Assembly (NCBI RefSeq): GCF_004331645.1
Contig: NZ_SJSK01000008.1
Span: 62,001-126,000 of the forward strand
Direction: 5' to 3'
Length of the DNA stretch: 64,000 bases
Origin: Pedobacter frigiditerrae
GTDB taxonomy: Bacteria; Bacteroidota; Bacteroidia; Sphingobacteriales; Sphingobacteriaceae
Positions 33,769 to 42,849 of the stretch are shown here, in pieces (position 1 is the stretch's first letter; the number at the start of each line of letters is the position of its first letter). The notes under the pieces are model-generated. The model did no database searches. It had not been told where the DNA came from and saw only the letters and a list, made by a program, of their open reading frames with translations. A program made the translations under genes and the position numbers.

Positions 33769-35751
33769 TTAAACTGCTAATCTATTTAACTCAATATCAT
33801 CCGGAGTAACAAAAATCAAAGGAACTTTTTCTACTTCTACATAACTAGAATCTAATCCGAATCCACTTACTTCAGATAAACTGAAATGCTTAAGCAAGAA
33901 ATAATAGTCCATGATACTACGCTCATAGAAACTTAGATTGGTAAATTTAGACAAGTGTTTCTCTAATAATACAAAGCGGAAATCACCAGCAATCTTATGC
34001 TTGTTTAGTGAAGTGTATTGACTGGTAATATCAACTTCTCCATTTTTAACTAGCTCCTCAACCACTTTACGGTAAAGCAAATTAACACGTTGTTCTACTC
34101 TAAAACCAAGTTTAAAATCAATACGAATAAGTTTGCCAGGAATTAAAAATTCTACTTTATAATCTCTCGTATAAGGCTCATCAACAACATCTACGTGTAC
34201 TAACCAGTACACATCGGCTCGTTTCGGCTCTTTCTGTATAATTGAATAAATAATTTTTGATTCTATCTCTGTTTTAAAATTGGCACTTGTTAAATAAACC
34301 AATTGAGATGAATACTTAGGAACTGAGATATCACTACTTAATTCATTTATGATTTGATAATAATCCTCAATCTCTACATACTTAACAAATCTGTTTTTGA
34401 TTTTTCTAGCCACATACCAACTCCACATGATAGAAAATAAAACTGACCCGATTAATACTGTCACCCATCCACCATGTAAGAATTTAGTTAAATTACTCAC
34501 TAAAAATGTACCTTCAATAATTATATACGTAACTAAAAATGCACCAATTATATATTTCGGAAAACGTTTACTACGTAAATAATAGGTAACCAAAATGGTT
34601 GTCATCAACATCGCTATGGTAATAGAAAGTCCATACGCTGCATCCATCTTTTCGGCCTTTTGAAACAGCAATACTATGCCGACACAGCCTACCCAAAGCA
34701 TCCAGTTAATTGCAGGCACATATAATTGTCCTTTTGAAGCAGTAGGGTAAACTATTCTGATTTTTGGCCAAAGATTTAAACGAACGGCCTCAGCAATCAA
34801 TGTAAATGAGCCGCTAATTAAAGCCTGACTTGCAATTATTGCAGCCATGGTTGCCAAACAAACCATAGCAATTTGATATTGGTCTGGAACAATTTCAAAA
34901 AATGGATTCATCTTAGCATTGGGTATGTAAGTAGTTCCATTATGTAAAATCCACACACCTTGGCCAAGATAATTCAGTATCAAGGTTAGCTTTACAAAAA
35001 TCCAACTTATGCGTATATTATTTCTTCCGCAATGACCAAGATCAGAATAAAGGGCCTCTGCCCCAGTTGTACAGAGAAAAACACCTCCCAAGATAACAAA
35101 TGCCAGACTATTGGTACTCAACAAATGTATGGCCCAATAAGGATTAAAGGCTTGTAAAACACTAAAATCCTTAACAACATAAGATATTCCAATAATCCCT
35201 AAAACCGCAAACCACACAAACATGACTGGGCCAAAAAGTCTGCCAACTAGGTTTGTACCAAATTGTTGAATGAGAAATAGTATGCTTAGAATTCCAATTA
35301 CAATAGGAATAATAGGAACATTGTCAAATTTATTGGTTAAACCCTCAATTGCAGAAGTTACCGTAATACTTGGCGTAATAATTCCATCAGCCAGTAATGC
35401 ACAGCCTCCAATTGTTGCAGGAATCACTAACCACTTTGCTTTTTTTCGCACTAAAGAAAATAAAGAAAAGATACCTCCCTCACCCTTATTATCTGCTCTT
35501 AGTGTTATTATTACATACTTTATCGTTGTTTGTAAAGTTAAAGTCCAGATGATACAAGATAAAACACCCAACACAACATCTCTAGTTATGGCTTGTTTTC
35601 CGCCCAATATGATTGTAAAAATAGCATTTAGGGTATAGAGTGGTGAGGTACCAATATCTCCAAAAACAATCCCTAAACTGACTAGAACTCCACCTGCGGT
35701 TAGCGCATTAACGTTTTTATGATTTGACACTGCTATAAAATTTGGATGCAA
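33769..35751 (-). CDS. kup: KUP-family potassium uptake protein
   Basis: This is a 660-residue inner-membrane transporter. The N-terminus has the family block ALGIVFGDIGTSPLYTLNAIF (with V/S variations), then GEGGIFSLFSLVR and LLADGIITPSITV. About 12 helices are followed by a C-terminal cytosolic domain of ~200 residues. It imports potassium with protons. It is convergent with the acyltransferase gene and divergent from the T9SS-sorted protein gene. The 168-bp spacer upstream contains a duplicated 10-mer (GTTAAATATT at 35840-35859). Confidence 0.94.
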   Translation of the reverse strand: MHPNFIAVSNHKNVNALTAGGVLVSLGIVFGDIGTSPLYTLNAIFTIILGGKQAITRDVVLGVLSCIIWTLTLQTTIKYVIITLRADNKGEGGIFSLFSLVRKKAKWLVIPATIGGCALLADGIITPSITVTSAIEGLTNKFDNVPIIPIVIGILSILFLIQQFGTNLVGRLFGPVMFVWFAVLGIIGISYVVKDFSVLQAFNPYWAIHLLSTNSLAFVILGGVFLCTTGAEALYSDLGHCGRNNIRISWIFVKLTLILNYLGQGVWILHNGTTYIPNAKMNPFFEIVPDQYQIAMVCLATMAAIIASQALISGSFTLIAEAVRLNLWPKIRIVYPTASKGQLYVPAINWMLWVGCVGIVLLFQKAEKMDAAYGLSITIAMLMTTILVTYYLRSKRFPKYIIGAFLVTYIIIEGTFLVSNLTKFLHGGWVTVLIGSVLFSIMWSWYVARKIKNRFVKYVEIEDYYQIINELSSDISVPKYSSQLVYLTSANFKTEIESKIIYSIIQKEPKRADVYWLVHVDVVDEPYTRDYKVEFLIPGKLIRIDFKLGFRVEQRVNLLYRKVVEELVKNGEVDITSQYTSLNKHKIAGDFRFVLLEKHLSKFTNLSFYERSIMDYYFLLKHFSLSEVSGFGLDSSYVEVEKVPLIFVTPDDIELNRLAV

Positions 35752-35902
35752 AAATAATTAAATTATTAGGAATAAGCTCATTAATATTTTTATGATAATT
35801 TATGTCATCATTATCTTAAATTACAACGAAAAAACGGGTGTTAAATATTGTTAAATATTGTTTTCTACAACAGGTTGTTTGATTTGTTTGTTTAATTATT
35901 TA

Positions 35903-35910
35903 TATTTTTG
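35903..35910 (+). promoter_or_regulatory. -7 promoter element of the T9SS cargo gene
   Basis: TATTTTTG matches TAnnTTTG, nine bases before the ATG. A TTTG at 35878-35881 lies 21 bp upstream and could be the -33 element. Confidence 0.5.
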
Positions 35911-35919
35911 CTCGAATAG

Positions 35920-36438
35920 ATGAATAAAAGGTCAAAAATAGCGTTCTCATGGAGCATACTGTGCACAATTTGCATGTTTGTTTTATTAGGCTCTTCTGTT
36001 TTTGCACAAAAGATTGACACAGGCAAAATAAGTATCAAGCCAAAACCTAAAGTTGTAAGTCGTGTTCCTCAAATAAAAGGAACTATACAGCCTTATAAAC
36101 CAAATACCAATATGGGTGGTTACAACCCTAGTAGTACCGCAGTGTCAAGCACAACAACACTCCCAAAAAGCAATAAAATCTTAACTGTTTTAAAGGTTTA
36201 TCCAAATCCGGTGAACGAGCAAATTAATATCAGTTTGCGTTTAGATAGAGAAACCACGCTTTCTGTTAAGATTACAGATTTGCTAAGCAATGATGTTGTT
36301 GTACTTGCTAATGAAAGAACTCCAGGTGGCGAGCAAACAAAAACCTATACCATTCCAAATAAGTTAAATGCTGGCATTTACTTTCTTAAAATTGTTGCTG
36401 GTGGAGAACAAAAGGTTGTGAAAATCTCTGTTCTTTAA
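35920..36438 (+). CDS. Secreted protein with type A T9SS sorting domain
   Basis: This is a 172-residue protein with a signal peptide ending near SSVFAQ. A proline- and lysine-rich low-complexity linker (about 35-85) is followed by the C-terminal ~85 residues of a type IX sorting domain: VLKVYPNPVNEQINI, later NKLNAGIYFLKIV and VVKISVL. Type A cargo is secreted through the outer membrane and usually attached to the surface. Apart from the sorting domain there is no recognisable functional domain, so this is mostly a short linker protein. It supports an active T9SS together with porT. Confidence 0.85.
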   Translation: MNKRSKIAFSWSILCTICMFVLLGSSVFAQKIDTGKISIKPKPKVVSRVPQIKGTIQPYKPNTNMGGYNPSSTAVSSTTTLPKSNKILTVLKVYPNPVNEQINISLRLDRETTLSVKITDLLSNDVVVLANERTPGGEQTKTYTIPNKLNAGIYFLKIVAGGEQKVVKISVL

Positions 36439-36453
36439 TTGCCTATTTCTTAC

Positions 36454-36461
36454 TATTTTTG
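36454..36461 (+). promoter_or_regulatory. -7 promoter element of the FAH-family gene
   Basis: TATTTTTG matches the consensus, four bases before the ATG at 36466, and predicts a leaderless mRNA. It lies only 15 bp past the preceding stop codon. Confidence 0.5.
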
Positions 36462-36465
36462 AGTT

Positions 36466-37077
36466 ATGAAGATTATCGCCATTGGCCGCAATTATGCTGC
36501 ACACGCCAAAGAATTGAACAATGCTGTTCCTACAAAACCCATCATATTTTTAAAACCTGACACTGCCGTTTTAAAAGACAACAAACCATTTTATATCCCA
36601 GATTTCTCTTCAGATATTCATTATGAATTAGAAGTGGTTTTAAAGATTTGCAAGGAAGGCAAACACATTTCAGAAAAATTTGCATCAAATTATTATGATG
36701 AGATTGGTTTAGGTATAGATTTTACAGCCAGAGATATCCAAAGCGAACACAAAGAAAAAGGCTTGCCTTGGGAATTAGCTAAAGCTTTTGACAACTCTGC
36801 AGCAGTGAGTATTTTTTTACCAAAGGCGGCTTATCCTGATATGTACGATTTAAAATTCGAATTGCAAATTAATAAGGAAACACGCCAGAAAGGACATACC
36901 GCTAATCTTTTGTTTTCATTTGAAAAAATCATATCATTCGTTTCTCAATATATTACCTTAAAAAAGGGCGACTTAATTTTTACTGGAACGCCAGAAGGTG
37001 TAGGCAAAGTAAAACAAGGCGACCAGTTAGAGTGTTGGTTAGAAGATAAACAATTACTCAACTTTAGTATTAAATAA
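36466..37077 (+). CDS. Fumarylacetoacetate hydrolase family protein
   Basis: This 203-residue protein starts IIAIGRNYAAHAKEL and has KPDTAV, the metal-binding glutamates in HYELEVVL and the LGIDFTARD and TGTPEGVGKV motifs. It belongs to the short FAH branch that includes acylpyruvases and oxaloacetate-type enzymes acting on 2,4-diketo acids. The exact substrate is unknown. The M23 peptidase gene follows after 5 bp and is probably co-transcribed. Confidence 0.88.
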   Translation: MKIIAIGRNYAAHAKELNNAVPTKPIIFLKPDTAVLKDNKPFYIPDFSSDIHYELEVVLKICKEGKHISEKFASNYYDEIGLGIDFTARDIQSEHKEKGLPWELAKAFDNSAAVSIFLPKAAYPDMYDLKFELQINKETRQKGHTANLLFSFEKIISFVSQYITLKKGDLIFTGTPEGVGKVKQGDQLECWLEDKQLLNFSIK

Positions 37078-37082
37078 TAAGA

Positions 37083-38825
37083 ATGTCTCTACCTCTTAAG
37101 TCTACCACAGTAAAACTCTCATTTTACACTCTATTTCTTTTTGTAGCCATCAATGCTGATGCACAACAAATTTTTAGCAAAAACAGTTATCCACTTACCG
37201 ACTTTAGGCAACCCTTGGATATTGTTCCACCAGCTTTGGCAGGGTCATTCGGTGAGTTAAGGTCAAATCACTTTCACTCCGGAACAGATTTCAGGACTAA
37301 TCAAAGAACAGGTTATCCAATTTACGCAGTTGCAGATGGCTATATTTCTAGATTAAGAGTTCAGAATAGCGGATTTGGGTTAGCCCTTTATATCAATCAC
37401 CCAAATGGTTTTACATCTGTATATGGTCACTTGTCTCGTTTTAGTCCAAAAATTGCCCAACAAGTAAAGCCAATTCAATACAAAAACAAATCTTATGAAA
37501 CTGATGAGTTTCCAAGTTCAGATTTAATCCCAGTTAGAAAAGGAGATGTAATTGCTTACTCTGGCAATACAGGTAGCTCTGGAGGTCCGCACTTACATTT
37601 CGAATTACGAGACACCAAAACCGAAGCTACAGTAAACCCTCAATTATTAGGCATTCAAATTCCTGACAATATTCCTCCTGTTATTTCTTCAATGTATGTT
37701 TATCGACTTAATGGAAAGCCTTTTAATGAATTTACCCCAAAACAATATTTTCAGGTTGTTGGTGGCTCTGGCAAATACAATTTAAACAAGGTTACTACCA
37801 TTAACTTAAGTGGCGAAGTGGGTTTTGGAATTTCTGCGACAGATAGGCATAATGGGAATTCTGGCTTAAATGGTGTTTATTCTATCGAATTATTCTTAGA
37901 TGGCAAGGCGGTTTATACTTCTGCTTTGGAGCGATTTAGTTTCGAGAATAGCAAGGCGATCAATTCACACATTGATTATCCCGCTTTGCTAAATCTTAAA
38001 AGAAGTATTCAGAAGAGTTTTGTAGACCCTGGGAATCCTTTACAGATTTATAGTAATTTGGTTAATAGTGGAAGAATTGCTTTTAACGATGGCAAATTGC
38101 ACGAAATGAAATACATCATTACAGATGCAAAAGGTAATAAAAGTATTTTATTATTTAATGTACAAGCAGATTCAAAAGCGGTAATCAATAGTCCATCGCC
38201 AACTAGTGGAACTCCTTATTCATATGCCAACATGAATGAATTTAACAATACGCTTGTTAAAGTAATCTTGCCAAAGGGCACTTTATACAACGACCTTAAC
38301 TTTGTTTACAAGACATTACCAAGGCCACAAGGAAATGCTTTTTCTGCAATACATCAAATCCATAATAATTTAAATCCACTTCATGTTGGATTTGAACTTT
38401 GGATAAAAGCTGATAGTACTTTAAGTAAATATCAAAACAAGGCTATAATTGTTAACACCAATCGCTCCTCACAAGGCGGATATTTTGAAAACGGCTATGT
38501 AAAAGCCACACCTCGTACCTTTGGTAGTTTTTTCATCGCGATTGATACCATTGCCCCGAATATCATTCCAGTTAATATCTCCAATGGCAAAAATATGGCG
38601 GGATTAACTAAAATGAGCTTTAGAATTAGTGACAACCTATCTGGAATTAAAAGTTTTAATGGCTATATTGACGGCCAATGGATTTTAATGGAATTTGACA
38701 CCAAAACTGCAAGTCTTTGGCATAACTTTGATGAACGAACTGCAATAGGAAAACATACGTTTGAATTACTTGTGGTAGATATGAAAGACAACACCAGAAG
38801 ATACGCCATAGATTTTTATAGATAA
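37083..38825 (+). CDS. Secreted M23-family metallopeptidase
   Basis: This 580-residue protein has a signal peptide ending near INADAQ. The LytM/M23 domain lies at about 55-190: HFHSGTDFR supplies the first zinc ligands and HLHFELRD the HxH pair. Helix-poor, beta-rich C-terminal modules of ~390 residues follow, perhaps immunoglobulin-like. M23 enzymes cut peptidoglycan cross-links, so it probably acts in the periplasm on the cell wall. The catalytic residues look intact, so it is not a degenerate EnvC-type activator on this evidence. Confidence 0.87.
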   Translation: MSLPLKSTTVKLSFYTLFLFVAINADAQQIFSKNSYPLTDFRQPLDIVPPALAGSFGELRSNHFHSGTDFRTNQRTGYPIYAVADGYISRLRVQNSGFGLALYINHPNGFTSVYGHLSRFSPKIAQQVKPIQYKNKSYETDEFPSSDLIPVRKGDVIAYSGNTGSSGGPHLHFELRDTKTEATVNPQLLGIQIPDNIPPVISSMYVYRLNGKPFNEFTPKQYFQVVGGSGKYNLNKVTTINLSGEVGFGISATDRHNGNSGLNGVYSIELFLDGKAVYTSALERFSFENSKAINSHIDYPALLNLKRSIQKSFVDPGNPLQIYSNLVNSGRIAFNDGKLHEMKYIITDAKGNKSILLFNVQADSKAVINSPSPTSGTPYSYANMNEFNNTLVKVILPKGTLYNDLNFVYKTLPRPQGNAFSAIHQIHNNLNPLHVGFELWIKADSTLSKYQNKAIIVNTNRSSQGGYFENGYVKATPRTFGSFFIAIDTIAPNIIPVNISNGKNMAGLTKMSFRISDNLSGIKSFNGYIDGQWILMEFDTKTASLWHNFDERTAIGKHTFELLVVDMKDNTRRYAIDFYR

Positions 38826-38829
38826 ACTA

Positions 38830-38882
38830 TTGTTTAAATTGGTTAACTGATTAAATCGGTTAATCGAATTATTCTTTAACCA
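38830..38882. repeat. Degenerate 8-9-bp array between M23 peptidase and bcp
   Basis: About six TTAA-centred units (such as TGGTTAAC, TGATTAAA, TCGGTTAA) follow each other at 8-9 bp spacing. They fill most of the 83-bp gap between two same-strand genes. Confidence 0.45.
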
Positions 38883-38908
38883 ATTGTACATTTTAAACGA
38901 TTAACCAA

Positions 38909-39370
38909 ATGGACACACTTAAACAAGGCGATAAAGCCCCAGCATTTACTTCAAAAGACCAAGATGGAAAAACTGTTTCCTTAAGTCAATTTATAGGTCA
39001 AAAAGTGGTATTGTATTTTTATCCGAAGGATGACACACCAGGTTGCACCACTGAAGCTTGTGATTTCCGCGACAATTACCAAGGCTTAAAAGCTAAGGGA
39101 ATTGAAGTTTTAGGTGTAAGCATAGATGATGAAAAATCTCATCAAAAATTTATCAATAAGCATAGTTTGCCTTTTACACTTTTAGCAGATACAGACAAAA
39201 CAATAGTTGAAGCTTATGGTGTTTGGGGAGAGAAAAACATGTACGGCAAAAAATATATGGGAACCCATCGTACAACTTTTATAATAGATGAAGCTGGGAA
39301 CATTGCACACATTATAAGCAAGGTAGATTCAAAAAAACCAACAGAACAGGTTTTAGATTTGCTTAAATAA
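38909..39370 (+). CDS. bcp: Thioredoxin-dependent thiol peroxidase
   Basis: This 153-residue peroxiredoxin of the BCP/PrxQ type has YPKDDTPGCTTEACDFRD with the peroxidatic cysteine at residue 46 and the resolving cysteine five residues later, as in E. coli Bcp. It reduces hydroperoxides using thioredoxin; trxA is in the same window. It is cytoplasmic and full length. Confidence 0.94.
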   Translation: MDTLKQGDKAPAFTSKDQDGKTVSLSQFIGQKVVLYFYPKDDTPGCTTEACDFRDNYQGLKAKGIEVLGVSIDDEKSHQKFINKHSLPFTLLADTDKTIVEAYGVWGEKNMYGKKYMGTHRTTFIIDEAGNIAHIISKVDSKKPTEQVLDLLK

Positions 39371-39528
39371 GCTCTGTTTAGTCCATAGGCTAAAAAATAT
39401 TGCAATTGTGCGAAAATTAAAACAATTATACCTGTAGAAATTAACAACTGTGATATAAAAAAACAATCAAAGTAGAAATACCTTAAATTTTTATAATTAC
39501 CTTGCCCTTAATTTAATAACCATACTAA

Positions 39529-39571
39529 AATGATCAATTCAAGCGAATAATGTCTGCTTGAATAAATCATT
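39529..39571. other. Interrupted palindrome in the transketolase leader
   Basis: TTCAAGC (39538-39544) pairs with GCTTGAA (39556-39562), and AATGAT (39529-39534) pairs with ATCATT (39566-39571) outside it, with 3-nt internal loops and an 11-nt apical loop. It ends 24 bp before the start codon. It could be an RNA hairpin or an operator. Confidence 0.45.
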
Positions 39572-39595
39572 ACCTTAAAAACAATTAACAAATCA

Positions 39596-40441
39596 ATGAA
39601 ACATTCAATTAGTGAACTAGAAGATATTGCTTCACAAGTAAGAAGAGATTGTTTAAGAATGGTTCACGCCGTTCAATCTGGACATCCAGGAGCATCTTTA
39701 GGCTGTGCAGATTTTTTTACAGCCTTATATTTTGAAGTATTAAACCACAATCCTAAATTTTCTATGGAAGGTGTTGGAGAGGATTTATTTTTCCTTTCAA
39801 ACGGACACATTTCTCCAGTTTGGTATAGCGTTTTAGCAAGATCTGGTTATTTTGAAGTGAGTGAATTAGCTACTTTCAGAAAATTAGATTCAAGATTACA
39901 AGGTCACCCGACTACACATGAGGGTTTACCTGGTGTTCGTATTGCATCTGGTTCATTAGGTCAAGGTTTATCAGTTGCCATCGGTGCTGCCTTAGCTAAA
40001 AAAATTGATGGTGACAAAGGATTAGTGTATGCCTTAATGGGTGATGGCGAGTTACAAGAAGGCCAAAACTGGGAAGCATTAATGTTTGCGCCATTTCATA
40101 AAGTGGATAATTTAATTGCTAGTGTTGATTACAACGGACAACAAATTGATGGTCCGACAGAAAAGGTGTTATCATTAGAAAACCTTCAAGCTAAATTTGA
40201 AGCTTTTGGATGGCACGTAATTACTTCTGATGGTAATGACATGGCCGAAATAACCAAGGCATTACATTATGCTAAATCATTAACTGGAAAAGGGAAACCT
40301 ATCTTGAACTTAATGAGTACACAAATGGGCTATGGTGTTGACTTTATGGTGGGCACACACAAATGGCATGGTTCTGCACCAAGTGATGCACAATTAGAAA
40401 CAGCATTAGGTCAACTTAAAGAAACAGCTGGGGATTATTAA
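39596..40441 (+). CDS. Transketolase, N-terminal subunit
   Basis: This is a 281-residue thiamine-diphosphate-binding half. SGHPGASLGCADF and the TPP/Mg motif GDGELQEGQNWEA followed 25-30 residues later by VDYNGQQIDG are clear. It pairs with the C-terminal half encoded 79 bp downstream to form the transketolase of the pentose phosphate pathway. Split transketolases are a normal variant, and both halves are complete. The gap between them is filled with 7-bp arrays. Confidence 0.92.
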   Translation: MKHSISELEDIASQVRRDCLRMVHAVQSGHPGASLGCADFFTALYFEVLNHNPKFSMEGVGEDLFFLSNGHISPVWYSVLARSGYFEVSELATFRKLDSRLQGHPTTHEGLPGVRIASGSLGQGLSVAIGAALAKKIDGDKGLVYALMGDGELQEGQNWEALMFAPFHKVDNLIASVDYNGQQIDGPTEKVLSLENLQAKFEAFGWHVITSDGNDMAEITKALHYAKSLTGKGKPILNLMSTQMGYGVDFMVGTHKWHGSAPSDAQLETALGQLKETAGDY

Positions 40442-40452
40442 TTTTACGTATA

Positions 40453-40518
40453 GCGTAGTGAGATATGCGTAATGAGATTAAATCGCAATACGCAATACGC
40501 TTTACTCAATACTATTCA
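40453..40518. repeat. Two 7-bp arrays between the transketolase halves
   Basis: 40453-40480 holds a 14-bp near-duplication (GCGTAGTGAGATAT and GCGTAATGAGATTA). 40484-40518 holds five heptamers (CGCAATA twice, CGCTTTA, CTCAATA, CTATTCA) that stop two bases before the next ATG. Together they make up most of the 79-bp gap. Confidence 0.7.
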
Positions 40519-40520
40519 AA

Positions 40521-41477
40521 ATGAAAAAATATACATATACAGAAAAGAAAGATACACGTTCGGGTTTTGGAGCTGGATTACATGAAGCAGGTAAACGCAA
40601 TGAAAATGTTGTTGCCCTTTGTGCAGATTTAGTTGGCTCTTTAAAAATGGATGCTTTCATTAAAGATTTTCCAGAAAGATTTGTGCAAGTTGGTATTGCA
40701 GAAGCTAACATGATGGGCATTGCTGCAGGTTTAACCATTAATGGAAAAATTCCATTCACGGGTACTTTTGCAAACTTTTCTACTGGTCGTGTTTATGACC
40801 AAATTCGTCAATCAATAGCTTATTCTAATAAAAATGTTAAAATTTGTGCTTCGCATGCTGGTTTAACTTTAGGAGAAGATGGTGCAACTCACCAAATTTT
40901 AGAAGATATAGGTTTGATGAAAATGTTGCCAGGAATGGTTGTTATTAATCCTTGCGATTATAACCAAACCAAAGCGGCTACTTTAGCTATCATGGAATAT
41001 GAAGGTCCAGTTTATTTGCGTTTTGGTCGTCCAGTAATTCCTGTGTTTACACCAGAAGATCAAAAATTTGAGATTGGTAAAGCTTGGATGGTTAATGAAG
41101 GAACAGATGTTACCATCATTGCAACTGGCCACATGGTCTGGAGAGCAATTGAGGCTGGCGAAAAATTAGCTGAGCTAGGAATTGATGCCGAAATTATAAA
41201 TATCCACACCATTAAACCTTTAGACGAAGAAGCTATTCTAAAGTCTGTTAAGAAAACTGGCTGTGTGGTTACTTGTGAAGAACACAATAAGTTTGGCGGA
41301 CTAGGCGAAAGTGTTGCTCGTTTATTAACAACAACATATCTTGCACCACAAGAATTTGTTGCAGTAAATGATAGCTTTGGCGAAAGTGCTACACCAGATC
41401 AGTTAATGACCAAATACAAATTGGACCCATCTGATATTGTTGCTGCAGCGCAAAAAGTAATGAAAAGAAAAGTTTAA
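40521..41477 (+). CDS. Transketolase, C-terminal subunit
   Basis: This 318-residue pyrimidine-binding half of transketolase contains RFVQVGIAEANMMGIAAGL (glutamate that activates the cofactor), CASHAGLTLGEDGATHQ and a C-terminal transketolase domain (DVTIIATGHMVWRAIEAGE). It should form an alpha2beta2-type complex with the upstream subunit. The ATG directly follows a 7-bp array with no Shine-Dalgarno sequence. Confidence 0.92.
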   Translation: MKKYTYTEKKDTRSGFGAGLHEAGKRNENVVALCADLVGSLKMDAFIKDFPERFVQVGIAEANMMGIAAGLTINGKIPFTGTFANFSTGRVYDQIRQSIAYSNKNVKICASHAGLTLGEDGATHQILEDIGLMKMLPGMVVINPCDYNQTKAATLAIMEYEGPVYLRFGRPVIPVFTPEDQKFEIGKAWMVNEGTDVTIIATGHMVWRAIEAGEKLAELGIDAEIINIHTIKPLDEEAILKSVKKTGCVVTCEEHNKFGGLGESVARLLTTTYLAPQEFVAVNDSFGESATPDQLMTKYKLDPSDIVAAAQKVMKRKV

Positions 41478-41497
41478 TGATAAATTAAACCGCAAAG

Positions 41498-41571
41498 AAC
41501 GCAAAGTTTTTCGCAAAGAACACGAAGTATAATTCTTAGTGTTCTTTGCGATATCTTATTTACTTTGCGTT
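41498..41571. other. Nested double hairpin before the ECF sigma gene
   Basis: The inner arms CGCAAAGAACAC (41512-41523) and GTGTTCTTTGCG (41539-41550) are perfect complements. The outer arms AACGCAAAG (41498-41506) and CTTTGCGTT (41563-41571) are also perfect. It may terminate the transketolase transcript or regulate the sigma gene. The repeated CGCAAAGAAC words suggest an origin as a dispersed repeat. Confidence 0.6.
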
Positions 41572-41583
41572 AAAAGAACATAC

Positions 41584-42135
41584 ATGAAACAAGTTGAAGA
41601 CGCAGAAATATTGCAAAAGTTTGGTGTTCAAAAAACACAAAACGAAGCCTTCAACTTGCTTTTAAATAAATATCAACAAAAAATTTATTGGCATATTCGT
41701 CGTTTGGTTATAGACCATGATGATGCTGATGATTTAGTTCAGGAAACCTTTGTTAAGGTCTGGAAAAATCTCGCTAATTTCCGTAGCGACTCCCAACTTT
41801 ACACTTGGATTTATAGAATTGCCACCAATGAATCCATCACCTTCCTGAATAAGAAAAAATTAAAGAACAATGTTTCTTTAGATGATGTTAGTGGAGAATT
41901 AGCAGAAAGCTTAACTGCTGCATCTTATTTTGATGGGGATAAAATTCAAAAGAAATTACAAGAAGCCATTTTAACTTTACCTGAAAAACAACGAATTATT
42001 TTTAATATGAAATATTTCGATGACATGAAGTATGATGAAATTTCTGCTGTTTTGGGCACAACGGTGGGTGCTTTAAAGGCATCTTTTCATATTGCAGTAA
42101 AAAAAATTGAAAGTATTTTAATAAATGAAGATTAA
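41584..42135 (+). CDS. ECF-type RNA polymerase sigma factor
   Basis: This sigma-70-family ECF factor has 183 residues from the chosen start. Region 2 has DADDLVQETFVKVWKNL and YTWIYRIATNESI, and region 4 has LPEKQRIIFNMKYFDDMKYDEISAVLG. A GTG at 41539 would extend it by 15 residues, but that codon is the first base of a perfect hairpin arm, so I start at the ATG at 41584. It is followed by a P-x-NYF membrane protein (38 bp) and a 'sensor of ECF' protein, a regulatory cluster typical of Bacteroidota. Confidence 0.9.
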   Translation: MKQVEDAEILQKFGVQKTQNEAFNLLLNKYQQKIYWHIRRLVIDHDDADDLVQETFVKVWKNLANFRSDSQLYTWIYRIATNESITFLNKKKLKNNVSLDDVSGELAESLTAASYFDGDKIQKKLQEAILTLPEKQRIIFNMKYFDDMKYDEISAVLGTTVGALKASFHIAVKKIESILINED

Positions 42136-42172
42136 GTATTAAACCTTTTACAATAAAAACTATCAATAGTAC

Positions 42173-42802
42173 GTGATGAATATACAAGATGAAAATATGG
42201 AATGGGAAAAGGAAGCACCACAATTAGCGAGCTTACCTAGAACTACGCCATACAGTGTGCCGGATAATTATTTTAACGAACTGCAAAACCGCATTAATCA
42301 ATCTGTTTTTGTTGATGGCTTAATGCAAAAGGAAAATCAAGGTTTTAATGTTCCCCAAAACTATTTCGAGGATTTAGCTAATCAAATTGAAAGTAGAATT
42401 GCTTCAGCGCAAATCAAATCTTTAGTTAAAACCGATGGGTTTAAAACTCCTGCTAATTACTTTGAAACTTTACAAGCTGATATTTTAAGCAAAACATCTG
42501 GCACTACTCAGGAAACTAAATTTGTACGTTTATGGGGATCAGATTTGATGAAATATGCTTCAGCTGCTTGTTTATTTATGGTAATTGGTTCTGGTCTATA
42601 TTTTACTCAACAAAGTAAAGTTACTCAAACTGCTTCATTAGAACTGGCAAAAGAGCAAGCTTTATATGACATTGATGAAAGCACAATTTTAGAACACATA
42701 CAAGAAAGCCAAGCAGCAACTGTTACAACTGTGTCAGATACAGAAATGGAAAACTATATTTTAGATAATTTCTCTTCAACTGATTTATCTAATAATTTAT
42801 AA
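42173..42802 (+). CDS. Membrane protein with P-x-NYF repeats, probable anti-sigma partner
   Basis: This 209-residue protein lies just after the ECF sigma gene. Its N-terminal cytoplasmic part has three copies of a short motif, VPDNYFNEL, VPQNYFEDL and TPANYFETL, at about residues 23, 58 and 91. One membrane helix (ASAACLFMVIGSGLYF, near 130) follows, then an acidic periplasmic tail. It has no zinc-binding anti-sigma motif. Position and topology suggest that it controls the sigma factor; this is an inference. The repeats could be docking sites. Confidence 0.65.
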   Translation: MMNIQDENMEWEKEAPQLASLPRTTPYSVPDNYFNELQNRINQSVFVDGLMQKENQGFNVPQNYFEDLANQIESRIASAQIKSLVKTDGFKTPANYFETLQADILSKTSGTTQETKFVRLWGSDLMKYASAACLFMVIGSGLYFTQQSKVTQTASLELAKEQALYDIDESTILEHIQESQAATVTTVSDTEMENYILDNFSSTDLSNNL

Positions 42803-42849
42803 GATTAAACAAGCTGTGATAGCTCGAAAATTTTAAAACAATTTATATA

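Noticed and set aside
39596..41477. Transketolase split in two genes as a possible frameshift or nonsense break
   Set aside because: Each half has its own start and complete domains with a 79-bp spacer; split transketolases are a normal arrangement.
41539..41583. GTG-initiated N-terminal extension of the ECF sigma factor
   Set aside because: The GTG is the first base of a perfect 12-bp hairpin arm, and the added residues do not resemble sigma region 1 or 2.
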